From contig SWBL01000643.1 of NCBI GenBank assembly GCA_024195585.1, forward strand, positions 1 through 13,844: a DNA stretch of 13,844 bases, in the 5' to 3' direction. The DNA is from Aureobasidium sp. EXF-3400 (taxonomy: Eukaryota > Ascomycota > Dothideomycetes > Dothideales > Saccotheciaceae). The notes below the pieces were generated by a model. That model worked only from the letters and a program-made list of their open reading frames with translations. It made no database searches and was not told the origin of the DNA. Within the stretch, counting starts at the first letter, position 1, and every line of letters starts with the position of its first letter. This document shows positions 1-7,880 of the stretch, piece after piece. Position numbers and translations under genes: made by a program.

Positions 1-239
1 TGTGATACGCATCCCCTAGCAAACAACTAGCGCCATATTTTGATTCTTGATTGTCATTCCCTGCGTGATTCACAAGCTCCACGATGATGGAAAAAAAGGG
101 ACCCCTTTTCCTCCTTCCGTCTGAGAAAGGGAACACGGGCCCAAAAGCGAAACAGTCGGCTTCTTTCAGAAGCAGGTCGGCAGTGATGAAGTCGACATCG
201 AGGGAATATGTTGGCTGCTTGATATCGTGGGCGAGTCGC
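1..239. other. 3' flank of RPL39, no gene seen
   Basis: This stretch lies downstream of the RPL39 stop codon, which is on the minus strand. A long plus-strand open frame runs through it and across RPL39, but it is the antisense shadow of the RPL39 exons and has no recognisable domain. I expect the 3' untranslated region and terminator of RPL39 here, and perhaps the edge of a neighbouring gene outside the window. I see no clear poly(A) signal, repeat or RNA gene. Confidence 0.5.
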
Positions 240-656
240 TTAGATACCGATGCGGGTCTTGCGCCAGTGACGTCTCTTGGCGTTGTATCTGAAGAAAAGT
301 CCGTTAGTATTGGGTTCTGTACGTTCGTGTGCGCTTGCGTAGTCGGCCCTCGGTGTGTTTGGACGGATAGGAAAGAGTTCGATGTTTTTCGAGGTGTTCG
401 TCCGCATTCATCCGTCGCGCGTTTTGACCTTCCAAGCTCTTTCCATTTCGACGTTTCGAGGGCAGGACCTGGATCATTCGTACCTGATGGTGTTGTTGGT
501 GCGCAGACGGATCCACTGAGGGATGGGACGGTTCTGCTTCTGGGCCTTGGCCAGCTTCTGCTTGGTGCGGAAAGACTTGTGGGACTGTATGGTTACATAT
601 TGTCAGCGGGACTGTGGTGGTGTATCTGGAGCGCTGGCGGAACTCCTTACAGGCAT
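240..656 (-). CDS. RPL39: 60S ribosomal protein L39 (eL39)
   Basis: Small, very basic protein of the large ribosomal subunit that lines the exit-tunnel region. The coding sequence on the minus strand is join(240..288, 484..584, 651..656), giving 51 residues, exactly the usual eL39 length. The 6-nt first exon encodes only Met-Pro. Exon 2 starts [17 protein letters not shown] and contains QWIRLRTNN; exon 3 encodes [15 protein letters not shown] and the stop codon at 242-240. Intron 1 (585-650, 66 nt) has donor GTAAGG. Intron 2 (289-483, 195 nt) has donor GTACGA and a perfect TACTAAC branch point at 309-303. The frame closes exactly across both junctions. The gene is easily missed because no exon forms a long open frame. 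It is divergent from the KIN17-like gene, with a shared upstream region of 295 bp. I saw no snoRNA boxes in the 195-nt intron. Confidence 0.95.
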
Positions 657-951
657 CTTGACGGTCTTTGTCACTGGGCGTAGGAAGAAGAGACGCCGAT
701 GGCTGTGAATTCTACAAATTCGATGTGGCAGGTGCGTGCACCTTGGCGCTTGCCGAAACTTGGCGGCAAATCCCGTGACAGCAGTTGCGACCGCGCGCCG
801 CCCCGCCACTGCCCTCAGTCTTGACTGCGAACATCAACCTCTATTACACAATTCGACTCTCTCATAACTCGACCAAATTCTCTCAACATCCTTCATAACT
901 TTCAGAACAGCAGTCGCGTAACCCATCACTCTCATCTAATTGCGTTCCATC
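657..951. promoter_or_regulatory. divergent promoter, RPL39 / KIN17-like
   Basis: These 295 bp lie between the start codons of RPL39 (minus) and the KIN17-like gene (plus). The RPL39-proximal half is GC-rich. It holds an inverted repeat AGGTGC-GT-GCACCT (730-743) and a second one TTGCCG-N8-CGGCAA (750-755 with 764-769). The KIN17-proximal half, from about 840, is rich in CT/CA runs, as is typical of fungal 5' leaders. No TATA box is obvious. Which elements drive which gene cannot be told from sequence alone. Confidence 0.6.
726..735 (-). promoter_or_regulatory. GCACCTGCCA element upstream of RPL39
   Basis: On the RPL39 coding strand this reads GCACCTGCCA, 70-79 bp upstream of the ATG. The identical 10-mer occurs in the same orientation 80-89 bp upstream of RPS16 (13027-13036). 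It overlaps the inverted repeat 730-743, so a second GCACCT core sits at 738-743 on the plus strand. A role as a ribosomal protein gene element is inferred from this match only. Confidence 0.45.
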
Positions 952-1986
952 ATGCCCAAGGCAGAAGTCGGCAGCACAAAATGGCTCTCCAACAACATGA
1001 AGTCCAAAGGCCTGCAGAGGTTGCGCTGGTACTGTCAAGTCTGTCAGCGTCAGATGCGCGATGAGAACGGTTTCAAGCAGCACACCCTATCCGAAGGACA
1101 TGTGCGCGCTATGCTGCTGGTCGGCGAGGACCCCAAGAAATACATTGCTCAATACTCGGAAACTTTCAAGAAGGACTTTTTGACCCTGCTCAGGACCTCG
1201 CATGGAGAGAAAAAAGTCTACGCCAACCACTTCTACCAGGAATATATTCACGACAAGGAGCACATCCACATGAACTCCACAAAATGGCCTAGCTTGACCG
1301 AGTTTGTCAAGTATCTTGGGCGGGAGGGCATTTGCAGAGTTGAAGAGGGAGAAAGAGGACTGGAAATTGCTTGGGTCGACGACAGCCCTGAAGCACTCCG
1401 ACGCAGAGAGATGGTTCGTAAAAAGGAAGCCATGGAAAAGGGCGACGAAGAGCGCGAGACACGTATGCTGGAAGCCCAAATCAAGCGTGCACAAGAGAAG
1501 AAGCGACAACAAGAGGAAGATGACCGTTTGAAGCATAAGAATCAGGATGAAGAGGCCAGACCTAAAAAGACTCAAGAAGGCCCCCTGTCATTCAGTTTGG
1601 GGTTGGGATCTAAACCGGCCACTACAGAGTCAGCAGAGCCAGGCGCCGAGAAGGCGCCATCTCCCATCGAGAAACCTGCCGAGACCAAAGCTGAGCCCAT
1701 TCTTGAATTCAAAGCAGGAGACGAGAAGCCGGCTGAAGCTCCTGCCGCACCTCCAACTGCACCTAAACTTTCTCTCGATCTCGGCTCTAAGCCCAAGAGG
1801 GTCAACGTCTTTGCGGCTGCGTCCAAATCAAAGTCTAACCCTCTCAAGGAGAAGAAGCCTGCACAAGTGGTCGAGGAGCCCAAGAAGATGAGCGCGGCAG
1901 AGCGCATCATGAGGGAAGAGATGGACAGGAAGCGCATGCGGGACGAACGCCAATCTGGCGGCGGTAAGCGACCTCGTCTTGGTTAA
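952..1986 (+). CDS. KIN17-like zinc-finger DNA/RNA-binding protein
   Basis: Single-exon gene for 344 residues, matching the conserved N-terminal region of the Kin17/Rts2 family. That family consists of nuclear nucleic-acid-binding proteins linked to DNA replication and repair and to splicing complexes. The start is the ATG at 952 (MPKAEVGSTKWLSNN); an in-frame TTG at 940 is not a credible start. A C2H2 zinc finger uses Cys28, Cys31, His44 and His50 (WYCQVCQRQM to SEGH). The Kin17 winged-helix region follows (about 52-160, with FLTLLRTSHGEKKV, NHFYQEYI and STKWPSLTEFVKYLGREG). A Lys/Glu/Arg-rich coiled-coil-like stretch (about 145-210) comes next, then a low-complexity Pro/Ala/Glu region with two related motifs (LGLGSKP and LDLGSKP). 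The protein ends in a basic KRPRLG tail that may act as a nuclear signal. I see no C-terminal SH3-like (KOW) domain of the kind present in animal KIN17. The gene is convergent with the membrane protein gene, 131 bp between stop codons. Confidence 0.92.
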   Translation: MPKAEVGSTKWLSNNMKSKGLQRLRWYCQVCQRQMRDENGFKQHTLSEGHVRAMLLVGEDPKKYIAQYSETFKKDFLTLLRTSHGEKKVYANHFYQEYIHDKEHIHMNSTKWPSLTEFVKYLGREGICRVEEGERGLEIAWVDDSPEALRRREMVRKKEAMEKGDEERETRMLEAQIKRAQEKKRQQEEDDRLKHKNQDEEARPKKTQEGPLSFSLGLGSKPATTESAEPGAEKAPSPIEKPAETKAEPILEFKAGDEKPAEAPAAPPTAPKLSLDLGSKPKRVNVFAAASKSKSNPLKEKKPAQVVEEPKKMSAAERIMREEMDRKRMRDERQSGGGKRPRLG

Positions 1987-2117
1987 AAACATGGTGAAGT
2001 AGCATGTTGCATTCTGCATTTTACGTTCAGCGATTCTTAGCGAGGTGCATTGGGAAAAGGTAACTGGCATGACTTACGACAGCATAATCGGTAGGCAAGG
2101 TAGGAATGGATCAAGTC

Positions 2118-2684
2118 TCAGAAATCAGAGTCTTCCTCGTGAATGGTTTGAGCCAGCAGGCCATATCTGCCTGCACCTGGAGTGTCGAGCACACTGGACA
2201 TGGACAAGGTAGGAGAGAGCATAGGTTCTTTGCGTCTCCGTGAAGCACGGTATTGCCTGGATGTAGGCCCTCGGACAGCGGGCTCAGAAGCGAGGTGCAG
2301 ATTGGAATGCAAGAACGAGTAGACGAAGTGCAGCAGCAAGCCACATGAAATGCCAGTGATAGAGGCGACACCCAGATAGATGTAGATTGTCTTGGCAATA
2401 GTTAGCATATTAAAATAGAGAAGGATGCGGGGTAGCGAGCAAGCAACGAGGCGCATGAGCATGGGGTAGATGACCTCGAATTTCTGCAAGAATCGCAATG
2501 GAACCAGAGCGCAGTAAGCAAGCAGCTGGGCAAAGAGGACCAGTGGCTGAAGCAAGAAGAGCAACAAGCTCGTGATTGGCGAGAGCAGAGTCTTTACGGT
2601 CAAGGCAATAAAACAAAGTAGAAAGTAGACAGGATATATGAGGTAATAGAGGGCAGCGAGTGACCACGAGACGTATGGATTCAT
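2118..2684 (-). CDS. small multi-pass membrane protein, function unknown
   Basis: Read straight through, the gene encodes 188 residues from the ATG at 2684 (MNPYVSWSLAALYYLIYPVY). An in-frame ATG lies upstream at 2726, but the hydrophobic core begins right after the chosen start. Several hydrophobic segments cover about residues 8-62, another about 100-124, and the C-terminal tail is polar with a basic patch (RRRKE) and an acidic end (HEEDSDF). An 84-nt stretch at 2391-2474 looks like an in-frame intron without stops: donor GTCATC directly after KFE, branch CTAAC, acceptor CCAAG. Splicing gives join(2118..2390, 2475..2684), 160 residues, and the junction KFE-TIYIYLGVA. That resembles, from memory, conserved fungal hypothetical proteins, so I favour the spliced form, though the donor is weak. 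I cannot assign a function. The gene shares a 298-bp promoter with the SNF1 beta subunit gene. Confidence 0.75.
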   Translation of the reverse strand: MNPYVSWSLAALYYLIYPVYFLLCFIALTVKTLLSPITSLLLFLLQPLVLFAQLLAYCALVPLRFLQKFEVIYPMLMRLVACSLPRILLYFNMLTIAKTIYIYLGVASITGISCGLLLHFVYSFLHSNLHLASEPAVRGPTSRQYRASRRRKEPMLSPTLSMSSVLDTPGAGRYGLLAQTIHEEDSDF

Positions 2685-2982
2685 GCTGCAGGCCGACGTC
2701 TCGGATGCTGTCTGTGGATGACACAATGCAAGACGTTGATGTCAGCTCGGACAAAGCTACCTGAAGCACGTCAATGCAAGCGATGTGCCGGACGATGGGC
2801 TGGCGTGAGGGCTGGCGGGCGTGTTGAGGAGCTGTTAACGACGGACGAGCTTGCGCGCAGCGGCGTGCTGGAGTTGCGGAGAAAGCACGAGCGGCGGGAC
2901 CGGCATGCTGCTGCCATTTCCATCTTGGTTCAAGACCATCGACCGACCCATCACCCTCGATAGCCACAGCACGCCTCCTTCG
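2685..2982. promoter_or_regulatory. divergent promoter, membrane protein / SNF1 beta
   Basis: These 298 bp separate two divergent start codons (2684 minus, 2983 plus). The middle is GC-rich with many GCG/GGC words. Open frames cross it on both strands, but none encodes anything recognisable. No TATA box or clear binding site stands out. Confidence 0.5.
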
Positions 2983-4695
2983 ATGGGCAACACTCCGTCG
3001 TCCAACAAGCCGGAAAAGGGCAGTCAGCCCGCCTCGCCCGCCCATGCTCTCCACCATCAACACCATGACCCTCCTCGACGCGAGCCACGACGCCGCGAAT
3101 CCATCCCGGCCCTGACGTCCAAGACGGCCGCTGCATCGCCCTCACTCGACACGACCTCGGCCAGTGGCCAGGCCATCTTCCCCTCGGCCTACTCTCCCTC
3201 ACAACCACGCTCCACTCCTGCCTCTGCCCACCAGCGCAATCGCTCCAACACGGCAAACACTCCCAAGCAGGACTCGCCCTCGGCACCCCGCCGCTACAAG
3301 AGCCTCAAGTCGCCCAGTCCCCCGGCAGAGCCTCGTCTGTCGCCTGCCTCGCAGCCTGTTGACGTTCCCCAATCACAACGACCTCCTCGCTCTGCCTCTC
3401 CTGCCACAGAAGCTGCCTATCACCTCCCGCCAGCCAGCTTTTCGCGGCCCCCACGCTTGCCTCTCCCAATTGAGCAGGAAGACCACACTCCTGGTTCTCC
3501 CATTACCTCAGCCGTCTTACCTGATGACGATCCCGAACAAGTCGACCTTCCCAGGCGATCCAGTGTTGTGAGCAGTACTGTTGACGATGACGACGAAGAG
3601 CCAGATGGCTTTGAGGGTTACGAGACGCCCGCTGGTGGTCCAAAGGTGCCCACCCTGATAGAATGGCGCAATGCTCAACCCGGCGATCGTGTCTACGTAA
3701 CAGGCACTTTCACAAACTGGGAACGCAAATTTCGTCTGCACAAGGAGTAAGTGTCTGAAGTGGTGGCGTGACCGATCCCAACTGCATGCATGCGAAGCCC
3801 AAGAAGATCTTTGAACTGACTCGATACCCACAGCGGCCCTAGCAAACATAAGAATGCCTTGTCGGCCACACTGCAATTACCACCCGGTACTCATCACATC
3901 AAGTTCATTGCCAATGGCGACATGATGACCTCGAACGATCTGCCTACCACTGTCGACTACACCAACATTCTGGTCAACTACATTGAGGTATCACTAGATC
4001 AGCTACCCCAAGCGCAACCCGGCAAACCTGTACTTCCTGGACCACCTCCGGTCAAGCCGCAAGAGCCTTCGCGACCCATGGACATCCGGCCCAAGCCAGC
4101 CGCTCAGGCAGACAAGGACTCCTTGACCTCCAAACAACCACAAAATACTCCTCCCAAGTCAAGTCATGAGCCACCTGCACCCAAGTCGACCACAGGCACA
4201 CCCGCTCAACATCCCGCAGACGAGCCCAAACCACGCCAACAACCACAATTGGTCCGTCAACAGAGTAGAGAATGGACACAAACAATACCAGCATATCTAA
4301 CAGATCTTGATTCCTGGTACCCACCACCTTCGGCAAAAGACGAAGGTCAATCACCGTCTAGTTCTGCTGCGAGGTATAGGTTTGAGCGCGCAAATGCAGC
4401 TGCCGAATCTCAGCCAGCGCCTCCTTCACTTCCAATGTTCCTGAGCAAAAGCATTCTGAATGGTACTACACCAACAAAAGATGACAGCAGTGTGTTGATT
4501 ATGCCAAACCATACGGTATTGAACCATCTAGCGACAACCAACATCAAGCAAGGCGTGCTGGCCACGAGTGCGACTACCAGGTACAAGAGAAAGGTATGTT
4601 TCAGCTTATTCCCTACAAGTGGGCAAGATCTAACCCTGGTGCTACAGTTCCTGACCACCATCATGTATAAACCGCGTAGCGACGGTGAAGAATAA
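2983..4695 (+). CDS. GAL83: SNF1/AMPK protein kinase complex beta subunit
   Basis: Scaffold subunit of the heterotrimeric SNF1 (AMPK) kinase, which signals low energy or glucose. CDS join(2983..3746, 3834..4593, 4648..4695), 523 residues. The start MGNTPSSN has Gly2 and Ser6, a classic N-myristoylation signal seen in this family, which decides the start over upstream in-frame codons. Residues 1 to about 215 are disordered, rich in Pro/Ser/Arg, with an acidic DDDDEEPDGFEGYE run before the domain. The glycogen-binding CBM48 domain is about 220-305: VPTLIEWRNAQPGDRVYVTG, FTNWERKFRLHK, then LPPGTHHIKFIANG, and ends NYIEV. A Pro-rich linker leads to the C-terminal ASC domain (about 400-523: EWTQTIPAYLTD, LNHLATTNIKQGVLATSATTRYKRK), which binds the alpha and gamma subunits. 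Intron 1 (3747-3833, GTAAGT donor) restores HKDGPSKHKNA. Intron 2 (4594-4647, 54 nt) is in frame without stops. AATAAA (4691-4696) overlaps the stop codon. Sip1/Sip2/Gal83 paralogues cannot be told apart here. Confidence 0.93.
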
Positions 4696-5612
4696 ACAAG
4701 ATGAACGAGGAAAGAACTTTTTAGATCCAAAGGCATTGTACATAATTTAATCTTCTCGCTTCTCTTCTTTTCTTGATAGAGTTTGTGGGATAAGGACGCT
4801 TTCCATCTTCTCAAGATGGTACGCAAAGAGAGCACAGGATCAAGGTACAACATCGATTATTACGTTCTTCTTCGCCGAAGCAGCAACGGTCTATGGCCAT
4901 CCAAAGTCACGGTTGTTTTCATCTTTGGGGTACGTTCACTGAGAGTGCCTAACGTTGTTGCTCTCAATGGACCACTGTGCATTTCGATGCCTTTTTGTGT
5001 ACAAGCTGCTGCTCACAGAGGCTTGAATCTTAAGGTCACTTCCAACGAACAAATACAGTGTGCTCTCGTCTGTCGCAATCCCTGTAATATGGAATGTTCA
5101 GAGCTCACGAAGGAAAAGATTGTGCAAAGTAGTAAGACGAGAGTTTTGGAGCAAAAGAAGAGTCCAGGGTAGACAAGAATATCCACAACGGGTATAAAGC
5201 CCAAAAGTCGCATTCTCTGTCATCGTTCTACAATATTGCACTTTCCGTGATTCTCTTCAGTCCTATCAAAGACTAAGCGACATCTTGAAATGCAGATCTG
5301 TTTCACACGCGGTCATGGACGCGGTGTGCGTCCTTGCCACCAAGTGAGCGTGGCAATGCCGCCAGCATGCAGCCTTCTTAGAACCTTCTTCTCGCACAGG
5401 AGATCGAAACCCTCCTTGCTTTATATGCTGGAAGAGAGGAAAGGTGTCAACGCAACAACCTCTTGGTTTTATAGTAACCTCCAAGATGTGTGTCGCAAGA
5501 TATAAGAGATCAATGAAATTGAACAAACTGTGATTGGCATTTCTGTTGCTACTTTGCTTTTGTGTTGCTGTGCATGTACTTGATACTTTTGTAAATTTTC
5601 CATCGTATGATC
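4696..5612. other. convergent intergenic gap, no gene recognised
   Basis: About 917 bp lie between the stop codons of the SNF1 beta gene (plus) and THI20 (minus). It must contain both 3' untranslated regions. Open frames exist on both strands (the longest about 129 codons, starting from TTG at 4783), but I recognise no domain, conserved motif or convincing splice pattern in any. One perfect small hairpin is visible: GGACGC, a 5-nt loop, GCGTCC at 5317-5333. The sequence is AT-richer than the neighbouring genes. I found no tRNA, transposon ends or tandem repeats. An unrecognised non-coding RNA or fast-evolving small gene cannot be excluded. Confidence 0.55.
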
Positions 5613-7698
5613 TTAGGCACCCATTCCCATATCCCAAAATCCACACTCCATCTAGATACTTGAGTCAGCCGTTTGAATTTGGGAAAAGCATAGAGTCTTA
5701 CCTTGGTTGCATGAATGAAGATTTTGACTAGTTCTTCGATTCTCGATGGAGATTGCTTGGATACGTGGCCCTCAACCAATTCTGGAGCGACGTCAATACT
5801 ACTCCTCTGCTCATTGGTTTATAAATAGCTTACCCATTCCCTTGCCAACAGCTTGAGTGTAGTCGTCAGCAATGTAGTTGTCAATCCACTGACGGTAGCG
5901 ATTCGCAGTCTTAGGCGCAGAAGGATCTTGGAGCAAGGAAAGACGCTTAGCAATGTGGTGGTAGCCAAGCAGGCAGGGGAACATTGCTATCTGGAGGGCA
6001 AGCCAGTCTTCCGATGCACCAATATCGAGGATGTATCGGCTATATGCTGTGCAGGCTACAGACTTCAAGTCAATATGGTTTTCTGAAATGACTAACTTGA
6101 ATACAACAGACCTTGATGTTCTTCCGAGTTGCGTAGTTCGTCCATTGTGACACCTAGCTCTAGACATTCGGATACGTGGAGCTTAGTCTCGGTGTGGATA
6201 TGCGTGACAATACTAGCGGACTGTAGTTGTGGTTAGTCTAGTCGGCAGAGGTGGTCATCTGCATAACGTACTGCCGCAACACCCTCTAAGGTCTTGGCCT
6301 TGTAGCCAGCGAGTGCGTTTGCTCTGGCAAATTGCGTCTATGCAGTTAGTAAGTATCGCAATCACATTGCATGGTCGTGAAACTTACCAAGTAGAGATAA
6401 TCCTGGACCATGTAGAACTTGAACCTCTCTACAGGCAGAGTACCGTCGCCCATCTTCTCAACAAACTCGTGCTGTGTGAACTCCTTCCAGACTTGCTGAA
6501 CATCCTCACGCTCTAACAACCAGTCCACGAAGCCGCCGCTGCGAGAATCTCAGTATGATAGCAGGGTACTATGGCATAGCTGACTTACGGTGGAAATGGC
6601 ATGATGTTGAGTGAATGGAAGTGGTTAATCGGACCAGCACCTTTACCAAGATCGACACTGGTCTTGATACCAGCCTCGACATAGCGACCAGCAGCACGTA
6701 CTGCTCGTTCCATGCTGAGGCCATTTGCGACATTGCAGGCAATCGCAGCTGCATCGAAATTAGTTCCTCCTCTGATTCTCTCAAAAACACCCACTATACG
6801 TACAAGCAAGCGAGCATCCAGTGCCGTGAGTGTTTCTCGCCATTTGGTACTTTGACTCGAAGACACAGAAGTTGCCGTCTGTATAGAGCACATTGACCAA
6901 TACTTCTTTCTCGTCGTCAGTGGTAGCAACCTCATAGTTCTTCTTCAGGGGAATGTGTCCGCCTTTGATCAGCACGCTCTTGGGACCCAAGCCAGCAACA
7001 GCCTTTGCCAATTGCTTCATGCCATCCAAATCTTTGATCTCGTCAATTTTGTTACCAGATTCCTCGAGTAGCAGGAGTGCTTCCGGAATGTTGGGTGTGA
7101 TTAGACCTGTAACAGGCAGGAGTTCCGTGCAGAGTGTTTTGATAGCATCCTCCTTGAGAAGCCTTGCTCCACTAGTCGCGACCATGACCTTGTCTTTGTC
7201 AGTCAAGTAGTATGTTGATCCTTACAAACAAACATACCGGATCGACAACGCTGCATGCGGGCTTGTACTTTCTCAAAGCATCTGCAACAACCTGTATGGT
7301 GCCCGCAGAGACCAACATGCCTTGACATGATCAGTTCAAGTCGAAAGAGAGGATGATAGTGGGAAGGTTCCATGGAGTAAAAACAAAAAAGATAGATTTA
7401 CCAGTCTTGACTACATCAATACCAACATCTTCAGCGCAGGCGTCGATACATTTTTTCACAAACTCTGACGGTGTTTCGTGGATACCGGTAACGCCCTGAG
7501 TGTTTTGCGCGGTCAAAGCAGTAGTTGCAGTCATAGCATAACAGCCGTGAGCCGCAATGACTTTCTGGTCGGCCTCGAGGCCTCTATCAATTAAACAAGA
7601 ATTAGTTGTCAGCAACGCATTTTTCAAAAGGAAGGTCCTTACGCGCCACCTGAGCTGTCAGACCCTGCGACGACAAGGATTCGCCTAGCATTTGCCAT
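5613..7698 (-). CDS. THI20: HMP/HMP-P kinase - thiaminase II (TenA) fusion, thiamine synthesis
   Basis: Bifunctional cytosolic enzyme. The N-terminal ThiD-type kinase phosphorylates hydroxymethylpyrimidine (phosphate) for thiamine synthesis; the C-terminal TenA-type domain salvages degraded thiamine. CDS on minus: join(5613..5651, 5702..5781, 5834..6055, 6112..6220, 6272..6337, 6388..6538, 6589..6748, 6804..7188, 7238..7320, 7402..7583, 7643..7698), 510 residues. All ten introns (49-81 nt) close in frame and rebuild family motifs. Kinase: AGSDSSGGAGLEADQKVI (about 11-28), VVDPVMVATSGARLL, GHIPL, HGTGCSLASAIACN with Cys232 at the anion-hole position. TenA: QDYLYLTQFARANALAGYK (from 334), EEHQACTAYSRYILDIG with Cys399, SPSRIEELVKIFIHATK, final MECGFWDM with Glu500. 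Cys399 and Glu500 sit where TenA catalytic residues are expected. The donor at 6111 is GTCTGT, weaker than the rest. The start at 7698 was chosen because the conserved domain begins about ten residues in; in-frame ATGs at 7770 and 7845 would add 24 or 49 mostly basic, non-acidic residues. The F-box gene stop lies 182 bp upstream. I saw no TPP riboswitch. Confidence 0.93.
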
Positions 7699-7880
7699 CT
7701 TTGTGAGTTGTCTGACAATAATTGTGGAAAGCACGCGTTGGTTGAATGTCGAGCTCGCGGCTGCCGTCATCGGGATGATTTTACCGAGCCGCTTTCGGAC
7801 CGCTCTGTCATTTAGCCCTAACCATCCCAACCTCTTGAAAATCATAGAATAGATGGTTGTTTTATTGCTCTACAAGCCTT

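Noticed and set aside
289..483. Intron-encoded snoRNA in RPL39 (and in RPS16 introns 13297-13447, 13534-13697)
   Set aside because: Ribosomal protein introns often host snoRNAs, but I could not find a box C (RTGATGA) paired with a box D (CTGA) at suitable spacing in any of them.
84..683. 199-codon plus-strand open frame at the left end
   Set aside because: It is antisense to all three RPL39 exons, has no recognisable domain, and RPL39 on the other strand matches eL39 residue for residue.
1087..1575. 162-codon minus-strand open frame with hydrophobic stretch
   Set aside because: It is antisense to the KIN17-like zinc finger and winged helix; the hydrophobicity comes from the reverse complement of Lys/Glu codons.
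4783..5172. 129-codon plus-strand open frame downstream of the SNF1 beta gene
   Set aside because: It starts at TTG, has no domain or compositional sign of a protein, and lies where 3' untranslated sequence is expected.
7321..7401. TPP riboswitch in the longest THI20 intron or its leader
   Set aside because: GAACTGATC near the intron end faintly recalls a conserved TPP aptamer segment, but the CTGAGA partner and other conserved helices are absent; the leader 7699-7880 also lacks them.
7733..7738. Second ACGCGT, just upstream of THI20, as a cell-cycle box
   Set aside because: It is only 35 bp before the start, inside likely transcribed leader, and thiamine genes are not known MBF targets; more likely chance.
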